Of a stretch of DNA of 64,000 nucleotides, positions 1-9,756 are shown in pieces. The notes beneath the pieces are model-generated. The model had not been told where the DNA came from. It did not search any database and saw only the letters and a program-made list of their open reading frames with translations. Position numbers and translations under genes: made by a program. Location: the NCBI GenBank assembly GCA_028284905.1, contig JANQQU010000010.1, positions 1-64,000 of the forward strand, read 5' to 3'. Origin of the DNA: Calditrichia bacterium (lineage in GTDB: Bacteria; Calditrichota; Calditrichia; RBG-13-44-9; J075). How positions within the stretch are numbered: position 1 is the first letter of the stretch; each line of letters opens with the position of its first letter.

Positions 1-22
1 AGCAGTGCGCAGTAATTTATTA

Positions 23-103
23 ACTGCCACTGCCACTGCCACTGCCACTGCCACTGCCACTGCCACTGCCACTGCCACTGCCACTGCCACTGCCACTGCC
101 ACT
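23..103. repeat. CTGCCA hexamer tandem array
   Basis: About 13 uninterrupted copies of the hexamer CTGCCA end one base before the stop codon of the minus-strand A2M gene, so the array would lie in its 3' untranslated region. To its left (positions 1-20) is the opposite-strand motif GCAGTGCGCAGT, which can pair with the array, so the element looks like an inverted repeat with one expanded arm, cut by the window edge. A sister array lies at 61686-61756. Confidence 0.95.
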
Positions 104-104
104 A

Positions 105-3100
105 TCATTCCTGACTTACCTCCAACCGCGAACCAGCGGAATGTGCAGTAAATTCCGGCGCATACATACATTGAATACTACTGCTACCGCCGGAAAAACT
201 GCCGGTCTTAGTGACACTTAATTCGTACTCCAGCATATATCTGCCTGGCTGGATATCCTCAAAGAAAAAATTGACGGTTGCATCGCGAATGCTTTCGTAA
301 TAACGAAGGCCATTCTGCCAACGAAAGCCGGAGCGTTTTTGCAATGGCTCCAGGGCTGCTGCCCGCCGGTCCTTCAGGTGAACATATTCCAATCGTCGCT
401 TACTTTGAATATTAATTTGCACAGTAAGTTTATCGCCAGTTGTTAATATGGTGCTGTCTGTGAGAATAATTCTACCGTATTTACTGTGCGGTGCCTGTTT
501 AAATACTTTGCGGCGAACGGTTATATCGTTTCCGGAAGGAGGCACTTTATCCGCATCCTCAAAATACTGCCAGTAAACCGCCCCGCGGGAAGGGCCGGGG
601 CTGCCCTTGGCAACGGAAATGTTGCCTTGTTGGGGATGTATTTCCGCACCCGACCAATGCTTCTGAAAATATCCGCTGCCTGCTTCGGTTGCTAATTCGG
701 GCATTTCTGCCGGGGCAATCGTTTCATTGCCTATTTTGATAACAACATCATTCTTAGTTGCAAGCCAGTTTTCTCCTCCCAGAAGCAAAGCATAACAGGC
801 CTCGGTTGTTGCCCGGGTTGTGGACCAGCGATTTGTCTGCTTTTGTTCCAGTAACCAGCGGCGCATATCAGCCACACGCAGACTGTCCCGGGCAATTTCA
901 TTAAACGCTTCGATCATCATGGCCTGGGTTTCTATCCGGCTGTTGTACCAATAATATCCGGAATTGCCTGTCCAGAACATCATGGCATCTTCATCGTAGT
1001 GGGCATTCTCCCGTAGCGCCAGCATGATCTTTCCCGGCGTTTCCGTTTCTCCGGAACGATGTAGTGCCAGGGCGGTCATCGCCCAGGTGTAAAAATGATC
1101 TCGTTTTCCCCAGTTCGCCCGAGCTTGTTTTTGCCAGAACTCTACGGCGGGGCGATACGCTGCGTCGATGGGGAAGTCCGGATAAAAACTGCGCATATAA
1201 AGATAATGGGCAATCTGATAATTGTAATGATTCTTCCCTAAAATTTTTGCGGAATTTCCAGAAAGGCTGTCAGCAGCTCTTGCTTTAATTTTATGATACC
1301 GTTTTGCCATCTGCCGATCAGTATAGCGGAGCGCTGCCTGTAACATTTCCCGGTATTCCTGTTCCTTGGAAAGGTCCAGCACTTTTAAATGATCAAGGTG
1401 GCCAAAACCGGCAAGAATATGCCGAGTAATGTATTCGCTGCCCCGCATACCGCTAAACCAGGGCCAGCTACCATTTGCAGTTTGCAGTTTGCGAAGCTCC
1501 TTCAATATTCTCTTTCGCTCCTTTTCGATCCGCTTGCGGTCCAATAAATTCGCGACCCGTTTTCTGCGTTCCGTCTCATTTTTTCCCTCCATCATCCATG
1601 GAGATTCTTCCAGTAATAATTGCTTTATAACGCTGTTTTTTTCGAGCGGTGAAAGGAATGGTGTTTCTAACGCCTGCCATTGTTGAAAAACATCCGCAAT
1701 TTCCGGTTGGCTGTTGAGGATGTGATTCCCCAGCAGATTCGCATATAAGCGGCTAAATGTTTGTTCGCTGCATTCATGCGGAAACTCGATCAGGTAAGGC
1801 AACGCCAGTAATGCTTGCCAGGCGGGATTGGCAGTGTATTCCAAAATTAGCTTGTGGTGCTGCACAGTCGCCGATTGCTGCGCGTTTAGTAACGGCTGAA
1901 AACGAAAATCCTTTTTACCTGCGCCCGTTAAAGAAAGTGACAAAGCGTTAGTTACTAGGATGCGATTGTTCAGGATAGGCAATACTGTTTCTACACCATC
2001 TGAAAACTGCCCGGCAGTTGCGACGGCCCGATAGGTAATCGCATTGATGTTCTCCGGTGCTTGCAGATCCCAAAAAACAGTTGCGCTTTCCCCGGCGGGA
2101 ATCCGGAAAGATTGCGGGGCATCGGAGTGATAGAATGCACCGGGCAGTGGCTGCATGGTTTCCGTATCAAACAGTTCCAGCCGAGCGCTGCCGTCGATCA
2201 TGTTTTTGCTCAGATTGACAATCTTGACTGGGAATTTTAGCCGGTCACCTTCCCGCAGAAAGCGCGGTGGTTCCGGAAAGACCATCAATGGTTTTTGAGT
2301 GACAATTTCTGTTTGTCCTAAAGCAAACTGCAAATTACGGGTATGAGAGAATATTAACATCCGCCAGCGGGTTAAAGCATCCGGCGACTGAAATTTAAGA
2401 ATAACGTCGCCATTTTTATCTGTGCGTAATTGGGGGAAAAAGAAGGCGGTTTCCCGAAAATCTCTGCGAATTCGTTTGCCCGGAGGCAGGATTACTGCAG
2501 AAGATTTTTCCTGACCGGTAAATATCTCCGGGGAAGGATCAGTTTTATTGCTGCGAATATAAGCGCTTTGGGTATAATTTGCCTCAGTTTCAGGGCCTTC
2601 TGCGACAATCAAAACCGCTTGCCCTTCAATGGTAGATTCGCTCAGCCAAACGTGCACAGCCCGGTTTGGACGGGTTTGCAACACCAGGCTTTCGTAGCCA
2701 ATGAATTCGAAACGAATATTCAATAATTTTTTATCTTTGGGGACCATCAATAAAAAATATCCGTTTATATCCGTGGAGGTGCCGTAACGGGTGCCTTCGA
2801 GAATGACATTCACACCTGGTATAGGTTCATCGCTCGTTCTTTCCATTACGACGCCTTCGATCGCTGCGTAATTTTCTTTAACTGGCTGCGTCGGGTAGCT
2901 GCGGAAAGCGGGGAGATAATTTTGCAAATCCGCATGATTAAATTCCGAAGAATATCCGGAGTGATATCTCCCATGATAAAAAGAATTGAGGCGGTCATAA
3001 ATCCGTTTATATATCGGCATAGTAATGGCCCAATCTACACCCCTGGCGAGAAATTTTTTACTATTAAACATGTAAGCGGTGGATAGGGGATGAGGGAAAT

Positions 3101-6100
3101 TTCGCATACCGAAGTCGTCCGGCAAACTAAATCTCCAATCATGCTGGCTGACAAAGTCCAGTGAAGCATCAAACATGGTGGCGGCTAATTCCGCTGCGAC
3201 TTTTTCTCCTTTCGGACCTTTGATGCGTATCTGCCAATTCTCTTTACTGCCCGGGGCGATGGTATGTCTGATTGCCTCGGTGAAAATTTGTAAATCCCGC
3301 GATGGCTCCGGAATTTCCACATTCTTTACAAATTCGTAAAAGCGGTTATTTTTGACAAAGAAGATGTTGATGAGCACTTCGCCTCGTTGGTTTTTCTGGA
3401 AAGAATACTGGATATGCTGTTTGCCCCGCTTTGCCCACTGCTGCCTGGCATCAACTAATTTTCCATTCAAATAAATTTCGCTGCAGGCAAATACTGAATC
3501 ATAGGGGGAAGACCAGAATACGCTAATTCCTTCCCTGTCTATTTTTTGGAGATGATGCCAAAAATGCTCCCCGGGCGGATGTTGCGGATCTTGATGAGAA
3601 TAAAGGGTGAAATAGCTTTGTTGCTCAATAAATTTGCCAAAGTTATCCCTCAGTTGTAATTCAATGAGATATTTCCCTTCCGGCCATTCTGATAGTGTCG
3701 TCGGGCGAATCGTTTCTGTCCCGGATATCTGAAGATCTTGCTGAAAGACCAGGGTGTCTTTGGGCCAATTTTGAAAGTCGTTTTCGTCTGCGCGGGGATC
3801 GAGGGGGAATTGGCGGCGATGTTCCTCTTCACTCAGTAGAAAGCGATCTGTTTTGACCCACAGTCGTTCCCTGTAGATGTTTTGGGGAGACCGTAATCGC
3901 CAAACCTGTAGCTTGCCAGCCGCAGCTGCGGAAACGTCATCGAGGTTTTTGCAACTTATTTTTAATGCCGGCGCATCCTCCTTGTTGATTATTTCCGGCC
4001 AGTCAATTTCTCCCTGCAGAGCGGGGCGCCCGACTGTCAGGGATGTTTCCAAATAGCGGGTTTCCCCGCTAGGATCGATGATGTCGGCTTCAATTCTGTA
4101 GGTCTGCAAGTTGGTCCGTTGCCAAACCTGTGCGCTATCCGGTTTACACCGAAAAGCGATGCGGAAAGTACCGTCGGTAGCGCTGAAGATCTCTCCCTGC
4201 TGCAACAATTGTGGATTTTTGCCCCGTACCGTTTTGTGGGCGGATTCGAAATAAATGCGATATGTAATCCGGGCATTATCAATCGGGAAGCCGGCGTACG
4301 CCTGCACAGTGCCGCTAACCATGGCCGAATCACCGGGCTGCCATTGTCCGGCATGGGGAAGAAAGCGTGCCTCAAATGTCGGCCGTTTATAGGCTTCTAC
4401 CCGAATCGCACCGTATCCTTTGGGGCTGGCATTGAGAAAAGACAGGCCGGTCATCATGTTTTCCGGTAGTTTAAATTCTCCGGAAAAAGCGCCGAAATCG
4501 TTGGTTCGAAAAGTTGCATTAGCGATTTTCTTATCGTTAACATCCTCCAAATGAACGTTGATTTTTTTATGGCGATAAATCTTGCTCTTATGATTTTGGG
4601 TTTTGATAGTTAGCCCTTTGAAATAAACAGTTTGTCCGGGGCGATATACCTTTCGGTCTGTAAAGAAAAAGGTTCTGATTTCTGTTTCCGATCCTTGGGT
4701 TCTGAAGCGGCTGGCTCTGAGGTTGAAAGATTCTGTGGAAAAAAGACGTTGCCCCTGGTAGCGAAAATCGACCTGGAAAGACTTGTAATTAAATCCCTTG
4801 CTTACAGTCGATTTTTTCAAAGAGATTCGCCCCTGTTTATCGCTGGCCGCGAGGGAAGTGCGGTGATAATGCCAGCTGCTATCCACATAACTATAATAAC
4901 CACTAATAAGGTCTGCGCTCACTCCTTGCAGCGGCATACCGCTTTCAATGTCAAAAACGTAGAGCGCCTGCTTGCCTTTTTCTTCAAACCGACTGATGTA
5001 GCTCATTTGGCTAACCCAGGTATGCGCGAGGGCAGTACCGGCGGAATCCGCAGAGAAGGATGAATCTGTCGAGGCAATAATCAAATGAAGCCCGGCTGGC
5101 ATTGCCGGTATCGCCACTTCCACGGAGTGAGGTAGGAAATCTCCATTATCCGGCAGCGTTAGTTGCCATTGACTATCCGGGGCCATCGCCAGAATTTTTT
5201 CATCGAGAACCCTCGGCAGGCGGTACATTTTTTGTGAATGGCGATCTCGCCGGGGAGACGTAAATGCTTCCGGCGTTGTCCGGATCGCACGAAAATAGAG
5301 CTGCTTAACATTGTGAAAATCGATTCTGGCGAGAATCGGTTTGTTCGGCGGATTGATCTCCGGCAGGCGGAGAGAAAGCTCCGGCCGGGTGATTTTCGAA
5401 ATCAACGCCCGGCAATTGTAATTGCCGATGTAATCCGGATAGCGGTTAATTGCTTCTTTACATATCTGATATGCCTGTTGTCTGTCGCTGAGCGAATCGA
5501 CGGGGGAAATATATCCCGGTCGGTCCCATTTCCAATAAACCGCTGCCCGTTGATAGCTGATATGCACCGAAGAAGGATCTTCCCGGAATGTATTTTCCAG
5601 CGTTGTTAAGGCGGAAAGGTAAAGACTGTCAGCATCAGAGCGGAGGGAAAATCTGTGGGCGATATTCAGGCGCTTCAGGGTGATATCCAATAAGGGCTGT
5701 TTCTCGGAAAGTTGATTGTGCAGTCGACTCAATTGCTGGCATTCCCAAATTGCCCGGGTAAAAAAATGGCTGCTATCAGAGAGCGGTAATTGCCAATGGT
5801 TAAATGCGTCCGGCAATGCGAATAGATTTTCATCATGAAGCAGCCCATTGCCAAATTGCGCGATGGCCGCTTCATCATTCATCCAGAAATTGAGCGCCCG
5901 GTGTGCCAATAGATCATATAATGTCGGGCGATAGATGGGCGACATTGACGACTTCAGCAGGATGTCATCATATTCTCTTAAAGGGATTTGGTATAATTTG
6001 GAACGATGTTCTAACGATGCCTGGTACAGCTGCGAAATACGTGTGATGAATTGATCGCGGTTCCAGGATTGGATGCCGGAAATGCCGTTTTCCAGGCGCT

Positions 6101-6509
6101 TCAAAATCTGATAGCGATTGTCCTGATAATAGCGCCAGTAAAGCTTTGCCAGAATAGATTTTACGATCGCGTTAACCGGAAATTTGAATGCCGCCAGTTG
6201 CGCTTCCAGGCGGGGGATTTCTAATTCCGGTTTTAAGTAATCGCGTCGATTGGTTAGAGAGGCGCGTGCCAGCAGCACTTTGATGATTTGTACCGAATCG
6301 TTGCTGGTCAGTGCCTGCCGGTAAATGTTGTCGATAATTGCCATAGCAGAAACCGGCCGGCGATCCGCGAGATGTTGGGTGACCTGTTCCCATTCTTTTT
6401 GATAACCGGGTTCTGTGGCAGCTTGATTACTTACCTGTCCCCACACCGGTAAGCTGAGAAGAAATAGCATCCCCCATAAAATCGGAAAAAAGCGATGGCG
6501 ATTCTTCAT
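105..6509 (-). CDS. Alpha-2-macroglobulin family protein with carboxypeptidase-regulatory-like insert
   Basis: A 2134-residue exported protein with an N-terminal signal peptide (hydrophobic core near residues 10-22). After a helical N-terminal region of about 400 residues come MG-type beta domains and the A2M core region (RFLREGDRLKFPVKIVN and the following alpha-helical toroid). The thioester-type motif is intact: Cys1580-Ser-Glu-Gln1583 within PHECSEQTFSR. A beta domain of the CarboxypepD_reg-like type (EGVVMERTSDEPIPGVNV, roughly residues 1195-1290) sits ahead of the A2M core. Bacterial A2Ms trap proteases in the periplasm or on the envelope, and the family is known for covalent capture through the thioester. 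It stands alone on this strand; the stop is followed at once by a hexamer array. Family assignment is firm; the target protease is unknown. Confidence 0.92.
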   Translation of the reverse strand: MKNRHRFFPILWGMLFLLSLPVWGQVSNQAATEPGYQKEWEQVTQHLADRRPVSAMAIIDNIYRQALTSNDSVQIIKVLLARASLTNRRDYLKPELEIPRLEAQLAAFKFPVNAIVKSILAKLYWRYYQDNRYQILKRLENGISGIQSWNRDQFITRISQLYQASLEHRSKLYQIPLREYDDILLKSSMSPIYRPTLYDLLAHRALNFWMNDEAAIAQFGNGLLHDENLFALPDAFNHWQLPLSDSSHFFTRAIWECQQLSRLHNQLSEKQPLLDITLKRLNIAHRFSLRSDADSLYLSALTTLENTFREDPSSVHISYQRAAVYWKWDRPGYISPVDSLSDRQQAYQICKEAINRYPDYIGNYNCRALISKITRPELSLRLPEINPPNKPILARIDFHNVKQLYFRAIRTTPEAFTSPRRDRHSQKMYRLPRVLDEKILAMAPDSQWQLTLPDNGDFLPHSVEVAIPAMPAGLHLIIASTDSSFSADSAGTALAHTWVSQMSYISRFEEKGKQALYVFDIESGMPLQGVSADLISGYYSYVDSSWHYHRTSLAASDKQGRISLKKSTVSKGFNYKSFQVDFRYQGQRLFSTESFNLRASRFRTQGSETEIRTFFFTDRKVYRPGQTVYFKGLTIKTQNHKSKIYRHKKINVHLEDVNDKKIANATFRTNDFGAFSGEFKLPENMMTGLSFLNASPKGYGAIRVEAYKRPTFEARFLPHAGQWQPGDSAMVSGTVQAYAGFPIDNARITYRIYFESAHKTVRGKNPQLLQQGEIFSATDGTFRIAFRCKPDSAQVWQRTNLQTYRIEADIIDPSGETRYLETSLTVGRPALQGEIDWPEIINKEDAPALKISCKNLDDVSAAAAGKLQVWRLRSPQNIYRERLWVKTDRFLLSEEEHRRQFPLDPRADENDFQNWPKDTLVFQQDLQISGTETIRPTTLSEWPEGKYLIELQLRDNFGKFIEQQSYFTLYSHQDPQHPPGEHFWHHLQKIDREGISVFWSSPYDSVFACSEIYLNGKLVDARQQWAKRGKQHIQYSFQKNQRGEVLINIFFVKNNRFYEFVKNVEIPEPSRDLQIFTEAIRHTIAPGSKENWQIRIKGPKGEKVAAELAATMFDASLDFVSQHDWRFSLPDDFGMRNFPHPLSTAYMFNSKKFLARGVDWAITMPIYKRIYDRLNSFYHGRYHSGYSSEFNHADLQNYLPAFRSYPTQPVKENYAAIEGVVMERTSDEPIPGVNVILEGTRYGTSTDINGYFLLMVPKDKKLLNIRFEFIGYESLVLQTRPNRAVHVWLSESTIEGQAVLIVAEGPETEANYTQSAYIRSNKTDPSPEIFTGQEKSSAVILPPGKRIRRDFRETAFFFPQLRTDKNGDVILKFQSPDALTRWRMLIFSHTRNLQFALGQTEIVTQKPLMVFPEPPRFLREGDRLKFPVKIVNLSKNMIDGSARLELFDTETMQPLPGAFYHSDAPQSFRIPAGESATVFWDLQAPENINAITYRAVATAGQFSDGVETVLPILNNRILVTNALSLSLTGAGKKDFRFQPLLNAQQSATVQHHKLILEYTANPAWQALLALPYLIEFPHECSEQTFSRLYANLLGNHILNSQPEIADVFQQWQALETPFLSPLEKNSVIKQLLLEESPWMMEGKNETERRKRVANLLDRKRIEKERKRILKELRKLQTANGSWPWFSGMRGSEYITRHILAGFGHLDHLKVLDLSKEQEYREMLQAALRYTDRQMAKRYHKIKARAADSLSGNSAKILGKNHYNYQIAHYLYMRSFYPDFPIDAAYRPAVEFWQKQARANWGKRDHFYTWAMTALALHRSGETETPGKIMLALRENAHYDEDAMMFWTGNSGYYWYNSRIETQAMMIEAFNEIARDSLRVADMRRWLLEQKQTNRWSTTRATTEACYALLLGGENWLATKNDVVIKIGNETIAPAEMPELATEAGSGYFQKHWSGAEIHPQQGNISVAKGSPGPSRGAVYWQYFEDADKVPPSGNDITVRRKVFKQAPHSKYGRIILTDSTILTTGDKLTVQINIQSKRRLEYVHLKDRRAAALEPLQKRSGFRWQNGLRYYESIRDATVNFFFEDIQPGRYMLEYELSVTKTGSFSGGSSSIQCMYAPEFTAHSAGSRLEVSQE

Positions 6510-6597
6510 AAAAAAACTCCCTGTCTCTGATGTAATATTTAGACGGGAGTAATCATGGATTTATTGACAGGAAAATTAAATCAGTTTTCTCCAGCCA

Positions 6598-6620
6598 GCC
6601 CAGGACATTAAGTCCTGGGC
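6598..6620. other. 9-bp perfect hairpin 3' of the DUF2892-like gene
   Basis: The arms GCCCAGGAC and GTCCTGGGC flank a 5-base loop just downstream of the stop of the small membrane-protein gene. No U-run follows on the minus strand, so it may be an RNA-stabilising or REP-like hairpin rather than an intrinsic terminator. Confidence 0.6.
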
Positions 6621-6635
6621 ATACATATAACCCAA

Positions 6636-6818
6636 TCAGCTTTCGCAGGTATTAATGCCAAATAGTTGGCTGAGCGGACACCACTGAATTAAACCGGTGA
6701 CGACAAAAATTAATCCGAGTGCCCCCCACCAGCTACCAAAATATGCACCGGCCGCAATGACGCCTGCACCAAGGATGAGTCTTCCCAGTCGTTCCTTTTT
6801 TCCAACATTACATTTCAT
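6636..6818 (-). CDS. YgaP-like (DUF2892) small inner-membrane protein
   Basis: A 60-residue protein: a basic N-terminus (MKCNVGKKERLGRL), two closely spaced hydrophobic segments (LILGAGVIAAGAYFG and GALGLIFVVTGLI) and the family's end motif W-C-P-L-S-Q-L-F-G. This matches the DUF2892/YgaP transmembrane domain, a two-helix hairpin. The start is placed at the ATG at 6818 because AGGAGA lies 7 bases upstream; an upstream ATG at 6848 has no ribosome site. The next gene upstream, on the same strand, is a Crp/Fnr regulator, a pairing often seen for this family and suggesting redox or nitrosative-stress control. Cys residues at 3, 48 and 58 are notable. The function of the stand-alone domain is unknown. 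Confidence 0.85.
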   Translation of the reverse strand: MKCNVGKKERLGRLILGAGVIAAGAYFGSWWGALGLIFVVTGLIQWCPLSQLFGINTCES

Positions 6819-6923
6819 GAGTTTTCTCCTCGTTTTAGTTTTAATCAAAAGTAGTAAACCCGAAGAACGTTGTCGGTAGCTTTGTTACAAAAGAGAAAAT
6901 TGTAGTGTGGAAATAATCGAAGT

Positions 6924-7604
6924 TTATGGAGAATTTGTCGCTCCGGGAATAATCGCCCGGATTTCGTTGAGTTGCTTAATGGTAATTTTTCCCCGGGCAA
7001 GAGTGATCATTCCCTTACGTTCAAAAGCTTCCAAAGTCCGGCTGACAGCGACGCGATTAGAGCCGACTTCCCGGGCAAGTTTTTCGTGAGTGATCGCTAT
7101 TGTCTTGCTTTTTTTTATTGTGGCAGTGCTCAGGAGATAATCTGCGATACGGGCATCGAGAGAATGGAAAACGGCTTTGTCGAGTGTCTGTAATATTTCA
7201 TTCAGGCGAACAGACAGCGTATTAAACATGTGTTTTTGCCAGATCTCATATTTGCCGATCCATTCGTTCATAATGTGCGCAGGGATCAATAGTAGTTCAC
7301 AGGTTTCTTCGGCGACAGCAAATGCCGGGAATTCGATCCGGCTGGCAATACAGAATGCGGTCAGAATGCAGCTTTCCGACTGATGAATGTGATAAAGGGT
7401 AATCTCCCGGCCACTATCACTCAGTTTATAAACCCGGATTTGCCCGGCTAGTAAAACAAAAAAATGGCCGCAATCGCTGCCTTCCATGGCCAGCATCGTC
7501 CCTTTTTGAAAAGTGCTTCTTACTGCATATTTTTCAAATTCTTCAAGCGCTTGTTCAGAAGCATCTGCCAGAAAAGGAAGAATGTTGATAAATTCATTTG
7601 CCAT
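6924..7604 (-). CDS. Crp/Fnr family transcriptional regulator
   Basis: A 226-residue protein with an N-terminal cyclic-nucleotide-binding-type beta barrel (FQKGTMLAMEGSDCGHFFVLLAGQIRVYK, split here only by description) and a C-terminal winged helix (ITHEKLAREVGSN then RVAVSRTLEAFERKGMI, the recognition helix). It lacks the N-terminal four-Cys cluster of FNR, so oxygen sensing through an iron-sulphur cluster is not supported. The start is taken at ATG 7604, with a GAGAGA stretch upstream; a GTG at 7625 is the alternative. It lies about 105 bases upstream of the small DUF2892-like gene on the same strand and divergent from the DUF1028 gene, so it may control either. The ligand is unknown. Confidence 0.9.
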   Translation of the reverse strand: MANEFINILPFLADASEQALEEFEKYAVRSTFQKGTMLAMEGSDCGHFFVLLAGQIRVYKLSDSGREITLYHIHQSESCILTAFCIASRIEFPAFAVAEETCELLLIPAHIMNEWIGKYEIWQKHMFNTLSVRLNEILQTLDKAVFHSLDARIADYLLSTATIKKSKTIAITHEKLAREVGSNRVAVSRTLEAFERKGMITLARGKITIKQLNEIRAIIPGATNSP

Positions 7605-7800
7605 GCGGATTCTCTCTTTATTCACTTGCTGTATTCATTCAATATATAAAAGATAGAAAAAATTACCTCGCCAAAAAAAGTATCGAATAAAATGATAAAA
7701 ATACAAAACTGTAAGAAATTTAACAGCGGGTATTGGGTATTTGAATCAAGCTTGTTATATTTTGCACAATACTTACAAATTATTCGCCATTAGGAGATTT

Positions 7801-8778
7801 ATGCCAAGGCTAGTTTTGCTTTTTGCTCTTTTCTTTTCATTAAGTCCGCTTAGCAGCCAAACATTTTATAACAATCCCCTGGTGCATACCTATTCGATCG
7901 TTGCAATTGATACTGCAACCGGAGAAATTGGCGCAGCAGTACAGTCTCACTGGTTTTCGGTGGGGAGTATTGTGATCTGGGCGGAATCCGGCGTTGGCGC
8001 TGTTGCGACGCAATCGTTGGTAAATACCTCATTCGGGCCGCGTGGACTGGCGTTGATGAAACAGGGGATTTCCCCGGCGGCTGCCGGTAAGCTGATGCTC
8101 GATGAAGATGAAGGGCGCGGATACCGCCAACTAGCCCTGATCGATACAGAAGGCAATACATTCGCACATACCGGTAAAGATTGTATTCCCGCAGCTGGGC
8201 ATGTGAATCGTAAGAATTATTCGATTCAGGCCAATCTGATGCTAAAAAATACTGTTTGGGGCGCCATGGAAAAGGCCTTTCTGGAAACCGAAGGCCCGTT
8301 GGCAGAACGAATGGTCGCTGCGATGGTTGCCGCTGAGGAAGAAGGCGGCGATATCCGCGGTAAACAATCTGCGGCTTTGTTGGTGGTTCGTGGTGAGACA
8401 ACCGGCAATATTTGGGAAGACCGCCTTATCGACCTGCGCATAGAAGATCATTCCGAGCCGGTAAAAGAGATGCAGCGCCTGCTGAAAGTACATCGCGCCT
8501 ACGGACACATGAATGCCGGCGATGTCGCGATTGAGCACAGTGATGTCGATGGCGCACTGCGCGAATATGGCGCCGCCCAGGAGATGTTTCCGGATAATCT
8601 CGAAATGCAATACTGGACGGCAGTCTCGTTAGCCAATGCAAAACGGCTGGATGAAGCGATTCCCATGTTTAAAAAGATCTTCAAGAAAGATAATAACTGG
8701 AAGATTCTAACGCCGCGTCTGATTGATAATAATCTGCTGAATGTCAGCAAGGATGAATTGGATAAAATTTTAAACTGA
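7801..8778 (+). CDS. Exported DUF1028 family protein with TPR-like tail
   Basis: A 325-residue protein. The start at 7801 is chosen because ATTAGGAG precedes it and a clean signal peptide follows (LVLLFALFFSLSPLSSQ). Residues about 25-225 match DUF1028, an Ntn-hydrolase-like fold: HTYSIVAIDTATGEIGAAVQ, the GVGAVATQS stretch and a GRGYRQLALID strand. The C-terminal 100 residues (HRAYGHMNAGDVAIEHSD, MFPDNLEMQYWTAVSLANAK) form two or three TPR-like helix pairs. DUF1028 members are presumed peptidases or amidases of unproven activity. It is divergent from the Crp/Fnr gene and has no co-directional partner nearby. Confidence 0.88.
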   Translation: MPRLVLLFALFFSLSPLSSQTFYNNPLVHTYSIVAIDTATGEIGAAVQSHWFSVGSIVIWAESGVGAVATQSLVNTSFGPRGLALMKQGISPAAAGKLMLDEDEGRGYRQLALIDTEGNTFAHTGKDCIPAAGHVNRKNYSIQANLMLKNTVWGAMEKAFLETEGPLAERMVAAMVAAEEEGGDIRGKQSAALLVVRGETTGNIWEDRLIDLRIEDHSEPVKEMQRLLKVHRAYGHMNAGDVAIEHSDVDGALREYGAAQEMFPDNLEMQYWTAVSLANAKRLDEAIPMFKKIFKKDNNWKILTPRLIDNNLLNVSKDELDKILN

Positions 8779-9327
8779 TGCAAATTGTTCTTCAGCGATG
8801 CATCGTTTTATGTATGATCCAGTGAATATTAAAAGCTCTAATATTTTTTCGATTTATAAGACTCTAAAAAATAGGTGGTTAACAATGTTGTTACCTGGGT
8901 TGACCGAGCGCATAAGTTTAGGATTCTTTTAGAAAAAAACTTGTTTTTTTATATTATAATGATATATTGACTGGCATCTTTCTAAGGATGCGGACTTAAA
9001 TTCTTCAAAAACCATTGTTTTAATTTCCACCTTTTATACTCGCTATATGATTTGTTTTGTTAGGTCATACAAATAAGTCGGGTAAATAAAAAAGCGACAT
9101 TACGCAAAATAGTATATTGTATCTGAGGAGCGTCTCGCTATTGGCTATTGTGGGATTCGATTGTTACGCGCTTTACAAACCCCTTTTTTTATTTATCGAT
9201 TTCCAAACAACTGGATGTTTATCATCGGGATAAGGCTGTCGTTATTGCCGGATTTCCGCTGATATTGTTGTATTAATTTATATCCATAATTCATCTATCT
9301 TATCCATTAATCCAAAAGGAGTAATCC
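8779..9327. other. Intergenic stretch, about 550 bases, no gene seen
   Basis: AT-rich spacer without a convincing reading frame. It holds an A-run/T-run dyad near 8934-8952 and an imperfect dyad near 8878-8897 (GGTTAACA/TTGTTACC), neither of which I can assign. The end carries AAAAGGAGTAATCC, the ribosome site for the next gene. Its length would allow a long leader or a small RNA, but I see no recognisable family. Confidence 0.5.
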
Positions 9328-9732
9328 ATGAAGCATGCATGGCAAAGCCTTATCGCAGTGCTGTTGTTCTCCTTGCTTGCATTTGCTGGTGAAGGGCAGA
9401 AAAAAGTTCAGTCCGTCGACAAGCATAATGAAGACAAGCAGGTTGTGAACCAGACCACCGAAGTCAAGAAGATTACGGTTCGCAGCAACACTATTCATGC
9501 GGTAAAGAAAGCCCCCAAGGCAACTCGCACGAGTAGCCAGGCGCAGCGCGATCCTTCCGCCGTTGCCCCGGAAAAGCCGCAGCAGGTTGGTCAGCAAACA
9601 ACAACGACCAGCACAGCTAAGCCGGCGGTAACCAACGCCCAAAGAAGCAAAAAGAAGGTGGTTACCAATGTAGAGGAACTTAAGAAGAGACGCGTAATTA
9701 AGAATGCCAAAAGCGATCAGTCCGATCGTTAA
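9328..9732 (+). CDS. Small secreted Lys/Thr-rich low-complexity protein
   Basis: A 134-residue protein with a signal peptide (AWQSLIAVLLFSLLAFAGEG, cleavage near residue 20) and a mature part rich in Lys, Gln, Thr and Ala with no predicted fold, ending in a basic tail (EELKKRRVIKNAKSDQSDR). The ribosome site AAAGGAG lies 8 bases upstream. It is followed 25 bases later by the giant sorted protein and probably shares its transcript. A highly basic, disordered exported partner could bind anionic surface polymer, but this is speculation. No family recognised. Confidence 0.8.
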   Translation: MKHAWQSLIAVLLFSLLAFAGEGQKKVQSVDKHNEDKQVVNQTTEVKKITVRSNTIHAVKKAPKATRTSSQAQRDPSAVAPEKPQQVGQQTTTTSTAKPAVTNAQRSKKKVVTNVEELKKRRVIKNAKSDQSDR

Positions 9733-9756
9733 AGTGCGAAATAATTGGAGGTAAAT

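Noticed and set aside
7626-7800. Crp/Fnr binding site in the divergent spacer
   Set aside because: No TGTGA/TCACA or TTGAT/ATCAA dyad of adequate quality could be found between the regulator and the DUF1028 gene.
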